Below, piece by piece: positions 1 to 12,512 of a stretch of DNA of 64,000 nucleotides. Source of the stretch: Sycobia sp. Sy_11 (taxonomy: Eukaryota > Arthropoda > Insecta > Hymenoptera > Epichrysomallidae); assembly GCA_018907035.1 (NCBI GenBank), contig JACCIC010000039.1, positions 2,542,001 to 2,606,000 on the forward strand, read 5' to 3'. The first letter of the stretch is position 1, and the number at the start of each line of letters is the position of its first letter. The notes below the pieces were generated by a model. It saw only the letters and a program-made list of their open reading frames with translations. It ran no database searches and was not told where the DNA came from. Made by a program: the position numbers and the translations under genes.

Positions 1-86
1 TATATAGTGCCAATGAGATAAAGTTATTGCGCTCGCGCGAGTTTTCTCGAACGGTACGTCTATTGCATACATTACATTTATAATAG

Positions 87-87
<1 letters not shown>

Positions 88-142
<55 letters not shown>

Positions 143-222
143 TGTATGTATGTATGTGTGTATGTATGTAGGTAGGTAGGTAGGTAGGTAGGCAGGTATG
201 TACGTACGTACGTACGTATGTA
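88..222. repeat. Compound microsatellite TG-TA-TATG-TAGG-TACG
   Basis: Successive blocks of (TG)n, (TA)n, (TATG)n, (TAGG)n and (TACG)n each differ from the neighbour by one base of the unit. Confidence 0.9.
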
Positions 223-2921
223 AATACTATAAATACAGTGGGTGAGGGGAGACGGTTCATTTTTTTTTGAACTAGCAGCCGCGCATAACTCGTGGAATTC
301 GGTCATTATCTATATTAATTAGTATTCGCGTCGTGCAAGAACGGCATCTAGCGGTTTTCTAAAAATAAAAAAAATTTCAAGACGATGAATATTGAGTCGC
401 AGAGGAAATTCGACTAAAAAAATTCAAAACAAATTTATTTGCCCGTACAAATTTCAACCAGTTGGAATTCGATGCGCGCGCCGCGTAAAAATGTCTGATT
501 TATCGAGGACTAAAAAAAACCAACAAAGAACACGTAAATAAATTTCTTTTCGTGTAATTAGCTTGATTTGCTTTTTGACATTGTGATTAGAATGGATTAC
601 TAGTGGAATGTCTAACCAAGTTTCGTATTTTGTATATGGAAATAGAAGACGGCTTCGGAAAACTTCGCCATGGACGCGCGCAGGAAATAGCCATTCCCCG
701 ATTTTTCTCGCGCGCGCTGTCTTTTCTTTTGTTTCTTTTTTTTTTACAAGATTTGAGTTATAATGAAGAACGGAATTGACAAGCGCAGAGAATTGTCTTT
801 CTTATATATCTTCTTTTACTATATTTTGTACACTAGGAATCAAGGAACAGATTTTATTAAAATTGAACAATAAAGTTTGGAAAATTTTTTAAATTTAAAA
901 AAAGTTTCCATTCAAATAGCATGGTTTCGTTTTCCGAGTTACGAGAGCAAGATCCACGCGCGGATCGTCGAAGCAAAAAAGCCATTGCCCGTAAATAAAT
1001 CAATAAATAAATGCCTCGTCGGAAAAACATAAATCGTGCCGTATAAATCGCGTCGTATACGAAATTTCAGAATTTTCTCGACTCTTTGAGTTACCTTTAT
1101 AAGGTAGAGGGCGCGCTCCGGCCACACACGCAGACAAAGGACCAATCGCGAGCGTTCGGCAAATCCTTTAACGCGGTACAGGCGCGCGAATAATCGGCTC
1201 GAATTTCCGGCCGCGGGGGGGGGGGGCAGTGCGGTCGGAGTGGAAAAAGCGCGGGAGGCGGGGATCTTGGACAGATTTTGCTTGCATGTTTTTCTTTTTT
1301 GCGTTCTCGCGCGGGTTGATTTAGATTCATTAGATGGACCGTTTATTCAATTTTCATTAAATTTTATACGTAGCGATATATAGAAGAATGAAATAAACTA
1401 AGTAAGTAGACGTGCATCGTCAGATAATTATGAATATCTTGATTTTTCGATTATTCATTCTAAACGAATAATCTGTACTTGTGTAAACAGTGTATCCGTG
1501 ATTTAATGTAGATCAGTTATAGGTATAGGTTTTTATTACCTCTACTACTAATAGTATGAATCAAGCATCGATGATTTATTAATATAAAATATTCTGTGTA
1601 TTAAATTTTCATATAATCCTATCCGATTACTACTTTTTTTTTATAGCACGTGTATAATTGATTGACAGTTGTATAATGCGATTTCTACGAGAATCTTTTA
1701 CCAGGAAGTCGATGAAATATTACGTAATGTTTTGATTTTAACGAGAAGTCAAATAATAAATTGGAAGGAAAAAACAGAAATTATATTACTTCGAAGCAAT
1801 TTGCAGAGACGCTATTCGGGCCATTGTTTTGGTTGAAGTAGTATTGAAGCACAGAACGCTGAAAAAATTGCCATTAAACATTTTAACCAAAAATTCACTG
1901 TAGATTTGATTTCCTGAAAATGACAAAGTAAGCCTAAGTATCGTGGATTTCTCGTTTTTCGTTGCACTGTCGTCAAATGATGAGTTTAACAATGGCCTAA
2001 CCTTTCCCATACGGAATATACTTTATAGAAATATATATATACTTTATAGAAATCATTTTTCTGATTATTTGAGTGCAGTTGAAAGGCGACGATTAGCGTA
2101 AGAATAAAAATAAAGTTATCAAGACCCCGTAATCGTCTGTCAATGATCGTGGCAATGTTACCATTCGAATAGCCAGACAAAAATCCCATCTAACCTCACA
2201 TACAGTTTTTACCGAAGCTGAATGCACGTGTCGCAAGATTTTTCTTTAGAATTCCCGAAGCCCGGTGCCACAAATCGTGTATGCACAAAAAAGCCGGGGT
2301 GGGGGGGGGTGCGATGAAGAAACATTCTTGGAAATTAGCGCAATATTACCGAGTACGAATCTTTCACTGTACTTTGTATACGGATCTAAGTAAATAAAGA
2401 AATTGTATTTCTTACTGACAGATCGAATAATTTTAACGCTGGTGTCTTTTGCCCGAGGATAATTAACCCAGTGAGTGTTCACTGTGACACCTGTAGCCCC
2501 CCTAACCCCGCGCTTTGCCCTCCCTCTAAGACAAAAGTGTACGCGGAAAGAGCAACACAGAACGAAAGAGGGAGAGAGACGGGGCAGAAGAGGGGGGGGG
2601 AGCGGGTCGAGGTTTTCACATCACCCGGGGGCGCCGGAAAATTCGTCCCGGACGTTTCAAAGGGCGTGTATAATGAAGCACGGCGGTACAAACACGTGCG
2701 AAAATGTCACGTCCTCCTATTCCTCCCTCCCTCTCTCCCTCCCTCCCTTACACACGTACACACGCGCTTGGCGAAGTTGCGCACGACTCCGCTTTCTCTG
2801 ATGAAATAATGTGTCTCGTGAGCCGAGAGTGAGTGGAAGACACGACCATTAGAGCGCCCGAGCGCTGCTTTATTATTACCCCGCGCGAGCGAGTGTAAGA
2901 CACAGAGATAAAGAGAGAGAA

Positions 2922-2923
<2 letters not shown>

Positions 2924-2974
<51 letters not shown>
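2924..2974. repeat. (GA)n microsatellite
   Basis: About 25 uninterrupted GA units in a CpG-rich block. Confidence 0.9.
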
Positions 2975-2977
<3 letters not shown>

Positions 2978-3192
2978 CGGGATAGACTAGGAGGGAGCGG
3001 GATTCTTTTTAAACACGCAGAGGGGGCGCCCTCATAATTAGCGCGACGATTATGATGCATCCCCACTCCTCCTCTCATCGTTTGCGTAAATATCTTGGCG
3101 CACTTCGCCCGGTGGAGAGTCCACATATCTATACAGACACCCGTCCACGCATGCGCGTACTGTTCACGCACAAAAATACAGAGAGACCGAGG

Positions 3193-3194
<2 letters not shown>

Positions 3195-3223
<29 letters not shown>
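3195..3223. repeat. (GA)n microsatellite
   Basis: About 14 GA units after a short G run. Confidence 0.85.
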
Positions 3224-3595
3224 GCATGCGTACATGCACAGAGATACAAAAATACAGCGCATCTAGGAATAAACTACATTTACTTAAAGGGGAGGGGGGG
3301 CTAGTTTAGTTAAAGTTAGAATGATAGTGAGGCGGGCGGCGGGGGGTAGATAGTAAGAAAACAGTCCGTAAACGGCTGTTTAACGCGCGGACTGTGCGAA
3401 GTTGGAGAGCCGCCGTTGCGATTTTTGACGTGAGCGCTCGAGTGGGGAGATGGGGAGAGGATGCGGGTTGTATATAGATTCGGACACGGTGCCGGCGTAT
3501 AGAGCACGGCAGTGCCGTCCCAACGAGGAGAAAATGAGAGGAGACACCGGCGTTAATCCTGTGCCGAGTTGAGTCTATTAGCAGTGACGAAAGCA

Positions 3596-3599
<4 letters not shown>

Positions 3600-3644
<45 letters not shown>
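3600..3644. repeat. (GA)n followed by poly-G
   Basis: About 17 GA units pass directly into a run of about 10 G. Confidence 0.85.
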
Positions 3645-5593
3645 AGAGAGACAGAGGCAGTAGAGTCGTTTTATTCCTATTTCGACGAGCTACTCTCCAT
3701 CCTCCTTTTTGGGGCTACCGAATATTTTATTTTCTCCCCCCCCCCTCGCATTGCTCTTTCTTTCTTACTCTCCGCAACTTCACCTCTTCTATCTCGCTTT
3801 TTATGCAGCCCCTCAACGGCTTGGAATAGCTTTTTTTTTTTTATTTTATTTTATATTTTCCAAAGTTGCCTTTTTCGTTATTTGGACGTTGCGGTTGCAT
3901 ATTTCAGGGGAGTGTGTTGAGGGGTCGGAGCAAGGAATTCGATATGAATATAAAATTATCTCTCGGTAAAGGGCATGGCTGAGTAGAAATCTGCCTTTCA
4001 TAATTTGAAATACCCCTAAGGCGGAAGTACAATACACATTAATTCTCGCAAATTAATAATCGCCGGCCAAATAAATCGACATTTCAACGAGTAATTCTAC
4101 GAAATACGGTAAAATTCCGTTTTTTTTTTTAATATGACTTTGCATTAAAAGTAAAGATAAACATATATTTGTTTATTTATTTAATTATTTATTAGGTCTT
4201 TTATGCGCTTCAGGAATTCGAATTCGATTGAAAAGAATGCAGAGTAAATTTTCCGTTGTAGTAGTTATACAGTACTATACACTTATCAAGTATATCCCTC
4301 AAAAGCGAATTCACTTTTCGGTATGAAATATGAACCGCGTAAAAGGAGCCTGTGCGATTAAACTTTCTCGATCTTTCCTTCGGAATAAGAACCCGGGCTT
4401 CAAATTTAACAAGGAATTTGCTTTTGTACTTTACACTTTCGAAATTGTATTTTTTTTTCTTCTTCGACAACCACTGGTCTTCGAAATTCTGCAAAATTCA
4501 CATTATCTCAAACGTTTAAAATGTATCGGTGATGTGCAATCCTTTCATTTTCTTTGCATTTTTGGCCTTTCACTCGGCTATTGTTCTTCATCAGCCCTGG
4601 AGAATCAGACAAGGATGAAAGATTTACATTTGAAATAATATATACACATACATAAAAAGCATTAGTAATTGAAAAAAACCTGTACTGACTAAATATATAC
4701 TTAAAACATTTAAATAATAAATCTTTATTATTACTACTGATAAACGATTATAGGATATTGTATATAAGAATTAAATCGCACTATACTATTAACATATTTT
4801 ATGTTTATCAATATAAAAATTTCTCGTAGGTATATAAATTTTCCATTCCAAAAACCCTATATATATAGACACGCGCGCATATTTCACATAGTGAAAAGAT
4901 ATCCACCTAAGCCTGTTTTACAAAAAGTCGCGCTTATCCAATAAGCAGGATAAATCGATTCTGATGTCTCTCGAGATTTCATTTATTTTCCGTCCCTTGG
5001 AGGACTGTCAATCTATCTATACATATATAAAGTTTTTCTTCTACATTTATATATACGAAAGTTCAAATAAATAATTTAACGTACCTTATGGTATGTACGA
5101 CGTTTGCGCCAAAGGGCAAGAATACTTAAATCATATTATTAGCGCTTTCGATCGTTGGACACAGACAGAGGAGCGTGCGCGCAGCATAAATTACGAGATC
5201 GGCTTTGAACGAAGTTCCCTTTACTTAACCCACTCTCGATTGAATTCAATCGTTCTAGGACGCGATTGATGTATTAAACATTTCTATCGATGCGTATTTT
5301 TATTGATAAAGTACGGCTCGTATTTCTACCAACAAAGAATGAGGCTTGCTGTGCTTTTTGGCGTTCGGCGTGATTATCATCCGGAGATTGTGTACATCAA
5401 ATACCGAGAGTATACAGGTTATACGAATGTAAAATGAGACGATCGATCCCGATTCCAGAATCGGTGAATTCGTTATGAGGCCTTTTGTCGAATTGCCACA
5501 CAACGCCAATTCGTTAATTCTTGGCCAATGTACGCGCATTGGCTATTCAATTGTAACGAGTTGTCAATTTCACGCGACCCGATCCAAGGCGTC

Positions 5594-5595
<2 letters not shown>

Positions 5596-5627
<32 letters not shown>
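5596..5627. repeat. (CT)n microsatellite
   Basis: About 16 uninterrupted CT units. Confidence 0.85.
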
Positions 5628-5634
<7 letters not shown>

Positions 5635-6378
5635 ACTTCGTGCCCTCAGGTTGATAAATTTAACAATGAGACGAGTAAAAAGCCGTAACGAATAGCAACA
5701 TTTTTGCGTTCTATTGATTATGAAGCTTGGCTAATTGGAGAATTTGATGAATTTACCTATAGATGAGGATATATTTTTCACATCCAACCCGTACTTTCAG
5801 ATGCACTGGTGCATACTTTTCTATGTAATTTACTGTAAAAATTTATCAAATAAACCGATATCGATATATAACCATGCTTCAATCTACTCGTCTCTCTAAA
5901 AAAATTTTTTATCGCAATATATGAAAATTGAAACTTGTTCCAACATCATTGACAGACAGACGCGTATTGTACGCGTATATCGTTTAACCAGCGGTAATAA
6001 TCATTTTTTTTTTTTTTTTTTTTGCCAAATCGTCTTTGCTCCGATTACAGGCCAATTTTTGATTTCGCCAAGTCGAACGCATACGTCATACGGATGAGTT
6101 AACGCCCTGGTATACGTTTATGTAGATGATTCAATTTGAATAAATCGTCAAAGGCTTCGGTCGATTATACACACAATTCGTATATAATGCGAAGAGATTG
6201 GCCGTAATGGCCGAAGTTAATTTAATTATAGTCGGCAAAGTTTTAAGCGAGCCCGTTGGACGACCTCTCGCGCCCGCACGAACACACACACACAAAGCGA
6301 AAGCATAAAAGCCCTCGCGGTGGCCAGCGTTATTTTCAACGATTCGCGAGCCAAAGGATTCTCTTTCTTTCTCTCTCT

Positions 6379-6381
<3 letters not shown>

Positions 6382-6432
<51 letters not shown>
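6382..6432. repeat. (TA)n microsatellite
   Basis: About 25 perfect TA units. Confidence 0.9.
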
Positions 6433-6435
<3 letters not shown>

Positions 6436-6852
6436 TAACGAACGAAATAATATCGTAAAAATTATGATGGAAATACTCCAAAAATTGTCTGTACATTCCT
6501 TCTCTTGATTTAAGCGATCGAGACCGAGCATTACTCTGGAATAAGATACAGTGGCTTCGAGTGAAAAAAAATTCTCTGCAGCTGCGGCAGCAGCATCCCC
6601 TGTGTATGTGTTCGCGCGCTTGCGCGCGTGTGGGTGAGAGTGGGTGGCTGGCAAGATCCGCAGCGCACTGTCTGAAAAAGTGATGAGTCCGTAGCTCAAT
6701 TACAAACGGGCGAGCCTCGGTGGAAGTAGTAGTATAGATAGTACTAGCGGTGGTAACGGAACGCACACGTATGCATGTGTGTATATGCAGCCTCGAAACG
6801 CGCCACGAGGCGCGCACATATTTCCCAGGGGCGCGATTCGGCATTATACCGC

Positions 6853-6884
6853 GCTGCTGCTGCTGCTGCTGCTGCTACTGCTGC
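6853..6884. repeat. (CTG)n trinucleotide repeat
   Basis: About ten CTG/CTA units in a GC-rich block. Open in several frames (poly-Leu, poly-Ala, poly-Ser) but not evidently coding. Confidence 0.8.
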
Positions 6885-9577
6885 GGCAACGTACCTCGAC
6901 GCGACTAGGGCCGCGCGCGGGCCCCCGTGTATGCATGGGCAATGAATTCGTCGCCCGGTCACTGCAGCGGACGCGCGGGTTCCTACCTCGGATATGACGC
7001 GCGCGTTGCACACTCGCGCGCACGGCCGTAGATCGCGTTTGCCCTCTGGTGGTGCCTCGCGTGTACACGGTCCATCCGGCTGCTGTCGTCGAGAGTACAG
7101 TGGGCGCGGGTGGGCTGACCCTAGGAGCGCGACTTTCGACCAAATTGCCCGACAGGACTCTCGAGGGGTGAGTGAGAGAGGGTTGAGGAAGGGGCGGAGT
7201 TAGCAAATTGAAAGTTCCTTTCTTTTTGCATCCAGTTTTGTCTTTCAGGTTGGATATAGACACGTTCTCTAAAATACTCTCTATCTAATCTACCATCTGA
7301 ATATTCTTTCATTTAAAGTTCGTGTTCAAGGTTTCTTATTGGAGTAATTCAGATTCTTTCGATAAAAAAAGCATATGTTTGCATATTGCCTAATTAAAAG
7401 AAGTTCAATGATCGGATCAGTGAACATATTCTTATAATTGAATTATACAAAGAGTGCATATACGTGAATTTTTAAAAATGTTTGAAAAAATATAGCTTAC
7501 TTCCCGGCAATTCTATCCATGACAACTGTACATACAAAAAAACACCTGCCGACGAAAAGTAAAAATATATCTTTAACACGAAGTTTCCAATGTGCCAATT
7601 TCAGTAAGTGCCTGATATTCATAATGTCAGATCATTACTTTAGATAACAGTCGAAAGTACAGTTCGCCAGCTAGTGGCTAATGGTAGATCTGACTGAGAA
7701 TGCCGAAATTGATTGATTATCGCAGGGAAATTGTAAACAATCAGCTACTAGTTTTTCCATGTTTTAGTACTAACGTGAAAAATTTACTTAAAAATATAAC
7801 GGTAACTTTACATATCTATAAGAGACATTAATCTAAGACAAAAAGGTAAAATTTCACTTCTTCGTGTTGAGAGTAATGTTTATTTTTTTCAAGTCAGATG
7901 CTATATTTCATATTGTCTTCCTGGCGTTTCAGCGTATCAAAGGGGGAATGGAACAGGTGCGGTGACGCGCTGACTGGATAGAAAAGCCGACTGTCCAACA
8001 TTGCGACGAGATAAAAGAACGCTTTGTTCCCGTATATTAATTGTGACAGATGCTGCTTGCCAGAATCATATTTAATAGAGTCGTATCAAATTAGTTTACT
8101 TTGGTACGGCGTAATGACGGCAAAATATTAATACTTTATCGAGTCTTTTCATATCGACTTTGCCAGTTGAGTTTTTATATTTCATAGTTTTTTAATGAAA
8201 TACTGCACAAAGAAATGTTCCGTCCATCGCATTCTGTATCATTTTGATTTCAAAACAGCGCAGTCTGACTTATTCTATATCCGCCAATCCTTTATTTCTT
8301 TCTCCCCAATACATACTTTTTCCTATAGTTCTACTTCAACTTATAGAAGTTAAACTCCCATGTATGCCAAGTTTAATCAAACAAATACTAATTTGGAAAA
8401 CTCGATCCAGCGTGATTGTTGTATCGAAAGTGGTGCAATTCGATATCCATGTCGCCACATTGCGTATAGGCTCGGGCACCCTATTTGCCCGACTTCATCT
8501 CATGATCTTACAGTTGTGTACTAATATATTGCGATAGTGCTAGTCGTGTTTCATTTTAATAACTAAACCAAGGACCAACTTGTGCACCAGCCACACACTG
8601 TCTCTGAATGATGTTTGAACTATCTGAATCCTCGCGATTACCCATATGGTAACCACGACTTCCTGAAATAATTATTTTCATTTCGAAAAAGCTTATGAGA
8701 CTCCAAAAATCCATTATCCAAAATGACAATATCATATAAACGCTACCCGTAGACGTTGAGTCGCTAAAATATCAACCGATCTATCACCCGAATCCGCGTA
8801 CACACGGCACACAATTGCCGATGCAAACGGTTCGGTCCACACGACCAAAAAAGGAGGGAAGCTTGCGTAAGTAAGTCTCGGACCGTGATTCCCGAGCAGC
8901 TGCTGCGCCTCGGGCGTACCGACGAGGGGGGGGGGTTGGGAGGACAGTTCAGAGAAGCGAGTCACAGTCAATCAGGCGGGCGAGGGATACGGAGCGAGGA
9001 GTGGGATGCGAGGGAGGGTGGTCGAGCCGCGCGCGCGGAGAGGCCTAAAAGCACTTTTGGCCAGTTGCCCGTAGACTCGTGTCATCACTCGGCTCGCGGC
9101 AGGCCTCTCTTGTCCGCGCCCCGGGGTCGAAAGTTATGTTTCGATGGCAGCGCCAGTAGTGGTAGACAGCTCTACAGGTAAACATACACCTGGCTTTAGA
9201 AAAACTCTACGCATAGACGTCTATTCGCAAACCGGCTCCCCCTCGAATGGAAATTGCATTGGTCAAATTCTTTGATGCGATTCGAATGTGTGGTTAGGGA
9301 TTTGAGTGCACGTTCACGCGGCGATGTGCAGGGCTTTTAAAATTTCGTGCTGTAAATCTATAATAATATCTTGCTAGATTGATACGTTAACTGACCTACA
9401 TAGGTGGACGTACAGTTATTAAATGTACCATTAGACACATACTCATACTGTCAGTTATGATCAAACGATACCGTCAAATCGCGTATCCTTTCTTTAGCAC
9501 AAAAATATCTCCCCCACACAGATCTCTTCTTAGGTGTGTCAAATTTTAACGTATATGTTTTTTGCTTTTTGTTGCAG

Positions 9578-9663
9578 GAAGTTTTACACGCGATCAGCCA
9601 TCAGAGCGGACAAGTACAGCGTATTGTTATCTTTAAGAAGAATGGAGTACAAGCGATGGTTGA
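9578..9663 (+). CDS. sm: hnRNP L / smooth, RRM2 exon (first part)
   Basis: This internal exon is 86 nt, 28 codons plus 2 nt. It opens after a strong acceptor (T/C-rich tract ending TTGTTGCAG). The frame reads EVLHAISHQSG, then QRIVIFKKNGVQAMV. That is the start of RRM2 of hnRNP L, the orthologue of Drosophila smooth, and includes the family's RNP1-like strand (NGVQAMVEF). hnRNP L proteins bind CA-rich RNA in the nucleus and regulate splicing and mRNA stability. The exon ends in the middle of a Glu codon (GA), completed by the next exon. The hnRNP L/LL family is clear; the one-to-one link to smooth is inferred from insect context. Preceding exons (RRM1) were not found upstream in the window. 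Confidence 0.88.
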
Positions 9664-10390
9664 ATATCCTTTACCATACAATAACATATATATATATGTC
9701 TGGTTTTACCTTCAAAAGTACAAACCATTAGCTCTGCAGTTTTTTTTTACATTGTTTTAAACATTTTTTTTACATTTCCGGTTTAAATTGATCCTTTCAA
9801 TGCAATTGTATGTAATACAAATTGGGACACAAATAAAATATGATAATACTGAAATTGTAAAATTGAATACGGTCATCCACGGCGTTGTAACAGAGTTCGC
9901 GTTGTTTTAGTTATAACTCAATAACAGGAAGCATGGATTTCCAATCTTCCACTCGGAACAAATCATTCATATGACGAATTGCCGGTAGGAAATACCGGCA
10001 ATAAATCATTCGCCCGGTAAATCCAAATAAATCTTTAGTCTCAAAATAATACAAAGTCTAGAGTAATACCGAGATTAATATCGGCTTTTCTTACGTCGTC
10101 GAAATTTCAAAAGGGCTTCATTATATGCCCTTGCAATAGCGGAAATCTTCGTCGCGGTAAATATTAAAATACGTTTCAAAAAGTTTCTCGAGAATTTTCG
10201 TTATTTTGGATAATTTAATAGGGAGGAGGAAAAATTTCACCTGTCGCGAGTTTTATTATACGCGCGTATATACTTGCCAAATGTTCCGTCTAGCATAAAA
10301 AATTATGTCCCAGCGTCGTTTATTTCTTCTTCGTATTTCACCCCGTCTCTCCAAGCATAAGATCCTTAACAAAAATTTTTTCGAAATCAC
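9664..10390 (+). other. sm: U12-type AT-AC intron within RRM2 of hnRNP L/smooth
   Basis: This 727-nt intron starts ATATCCTTTA, an exact minor-class (U12) 5' splice site. It ends in AC at 10,389-10,390. A TCCTTAAC branch-point motif sits at 10,363-10,370, about 21 nt before the 3' end, and no polypyrimidine tract follows it, both typical of U12 introns. Splicing here restores a Glu codon and gives the continuous family sequence VQAMVE-FDSVES. The GT-AG alternative from GT at 9,659 would delete conserved residues. Confidence 0.85.
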
Positions 10391-10487
10391 GTTCGACTCG
10401 GTGGAGTCGGCAACCAGAGCGAAAGAGACCCTCCACGGCGCGGACATATATTCTGGCTGTTGCACACTTAAAATCGACTACGCAAAG
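10391..10487 (+). CDS. sm: hnRNP L / smooth, RRM2 exon (second part)
   Basis: This internal exon is 97 nt, 1 nt plus 32 codons. It reads FDSVESATRAKETLHGADI followed by YSGCCTLKIDYAK, the C-terminal half of RRM2 in the hnRNP L/LL family. GADIY(S/A)GCCTLKI(E/D)YA is the most diagnostic stretch. It ends in phase 0 at AAG followed by the donor GTGAGT (10,488). The following family segment (normally PTRLNV... before RRM3) was not found in the next 37 kb, so the next exon is distant or outside the window. Confidence 0.9.
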
Positions 10488-11232
10488 GTGAGTGCTTTAA
10501 CCCTGTTTTCACGTGCATGCTTGTTTGTTGGTTTTTCTTAAGTTTAAAATTCAAGATTATTTTTTTTTTTTTTCAATATAAAAGTAAAGAATGGCTTAAG
10601 CCAGATCATTTTTGATTTTCAATATATGGAAATTTTTGATACCATTGTTTTTCTATACATAATTCATTTATGAATTAGGAATGAAATGAAACAAAAAGTC
10701 ATATAGATATTATACTATTAGTTCGTAAACTTAGCATTATTATATGAATAAGTAGTGTGTATTTTGGATATATTTTGCGTAAATCAAGGTGACTCTATGG
10801 AACTGATCGAATTCTACGTTAAAAATTTGAAAACATCTCGATCCTGAGTTTCAATTAAAATTTTAAATGAAAAATTAAAGCCTGAACTTTTCATCATTAC
10901 AACTCGGCCTAGTTAACATTTTGAAAAAGCATTTACTTTGAAAATAGGAAACCAAAAGATATTCTTTAGCACCGCATTAATTTTAAACATATCAAAATTT
11001 GGTAATCTCTATATGGAAATATGTGAAAAAAATTTATTTAATATACAAAATGTGTACAATCTATAACAATAATCTGTATTCAAGCTTCGGTGCAATACCT
11101 TGGAAGAGTTGTTGAAATCTCTATTAATTATCACAAAAATTTGTACAGAGTAAGGCAAATATCCGACGAACTGCTTATTAATTTTAGTTTATAATTACTT
11201 TCACGTGAAACTTCTTACGGCGACGCTTACGT

Positions 11233-11263
<31 letters not shown>

Positions 11264-11651
11264 CACGCTCCCCGTGAGATAAAATTTAATGGACAAAAAC
11301 GAAACGACAGTGCCTCACAATTAGTGTGTAATAACTGTATAACCGTCCCGTTTCTCCTTAAAATCTCCTCAAAATTGGCTCTTATTATAAAGAACCATTA
11401 ATAAAGATTCTCCCCTGACTCGGCACTTCCCCCCCACTTCGGTATATATCGCCACCACCCCGCACTATCCTGAAAAAGTTGCTAGAATTTCTCATCATTT
11501 TTACGGAGGGAATTACTCTCGCTCCTGCGGCTGCGATTTTTCATCGCGCCGACCGAATCTATAAAATTTAAAATTGTAATTTTACACTTGAGTTTCGCGG
11601 GGGCAAAGGATCAAGATAGAAATTAAGTTTAATATTATATAGAGATTAGAG

Positions 11652-11653
<2 letters not shown>

Positions 11654-11711
<58 letters not shown>
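11654..11711. repeat. (GA)n microsatellite
   Basis: About 28 perfect GA units. A shorter GA array precedes it at 11,240-11,263, and a CT array follows at 11,862-11,893. Confidence 0.9.
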
Positions 11712-11717
<6 letters not shown>

Positions 11718-11858
11718 AAGCAGATAGTAAGGAACTTTGCGAAGATATTGAGGATGAAAAATTGATCGGTACAATAAGGGGCATGAAAAACGAGGAAATG
11801 AGAGAACTTATATCTATGTATATGTAAATGCGCTAGGCTGTGGAAAGTATTCCATCCT

Positions 11859-11897
<39 letters not shown>

Positions 11898-12017
11898 ATA
11901 GATCTTCATCTCCCTTGGAAAACTTCTCGGTACTTCGCGTGCATTTCAACATATATGGCTCGCTTCAAAATTTAATCTCGCGAGATGCGCCGTGTATGCT
12001 GTGTGTATGTATATTGA

Positions 12018-12020
<3 letters not shown>

Positions 12021-12071
<51 letters not shown>
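12021..12071. repeat. (TA)n microsatellite
   Basis: About 25 perfect units. Confidence 0.9.
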
Positions 12072-12075
<4 letters not shown>

Positions 12076-12458
12076 CAAGAAGATTATATGGAAAAGCACC
12101 GCGTCTCGTTTTGGTTTTCTTCGCGGGAACGCGGCATCGCCCGATGAATTCCGGAAGAGAATCCGTGAAGGCCGTGTAAATAGCGAATGCAGGGGAGAAA
12201 AAGAGAGTAGGGGGGAGGAGAAAGTAGTACGCTCTGAAAGCCAAACGAGGGTTGGGTATATATATGTATATATGCGGCCTCTGCTATTATTGCCACCCTA
12301 ATCCCTGCAACGGAGTAATATGTATATAATATACAGGATAGTTTTGTCCCCGATACGCCTGCTGATTACGCGTCATTCGCCGTGGGCCACATTATGTACA
12401 TATACATGACATACCGTTCGGGCTAGGTAAATATTTTCCCAAAATGCTTTTGCTATAA

Positions 12459-12461
<3 letters not shown>

Positions 12462-12510
<49 letters not shown>
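12462..12510. repeat. (TA)n microsatellite
   Basis: About 24 perfect units. Confidence 0.9.

Positions 12511-12512
<2 letters not shown>

Larger units (their letters stand above)
1..9577. other. Non-coding upstream region, no recognisable exon
   Basis: The region alternates AT-rich DNA with GC/CpG-rich blocks (about 1,080-1,320, 2,480-3,570, 6,230-7,200 and 8,750-9,260). GA, CT, TA and CTG arrays and poly-G runs occur. If hnRNP L/smooth is transcribed across it, this is intron or 5' region. A good acceptor-like tract ends at 7,251 (TTTTGTCTTTCAG), with no convincing exon after it. RRM1 sequence was looked for and not found. Confidence 0.5.

Noticed and set aside
140..222. Tandem tetranucleotide block as a possible CRISPR-like array
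   Set aside because: Units are 4 bp with no spacers, in a eukaryotic genome; it is a microsatellite.
78..260. Open frames made of IYIYIY, THTHTH, CVCVCV or SLSLSL, found throughout the first 48 kb on both strands
   Set aside because: They are translations of TA, CA, GT and GA/CT microsatellites and exist in parallel in opposite frames; there is no family signal.
2707..3249. 180-codon frame on -
   Set aside because: The central third is a GA array read as Ser-Leu; flanks have no recognisable motif.
6131..6844. 237-codon frame on -
   Set aside because: It is bridged by a TA array and CpG-rich sequence; overlapping frames on + are equally long and no domain is visible.
9144..9177. ATG-started mini-exon with donor GTAAAC as the first coding exon of hnRNP L
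   Set aside because: It ends in phase 1 while the RRM2 exon at 9,578 starts in phase 0, so direct splicing would shift the frame.
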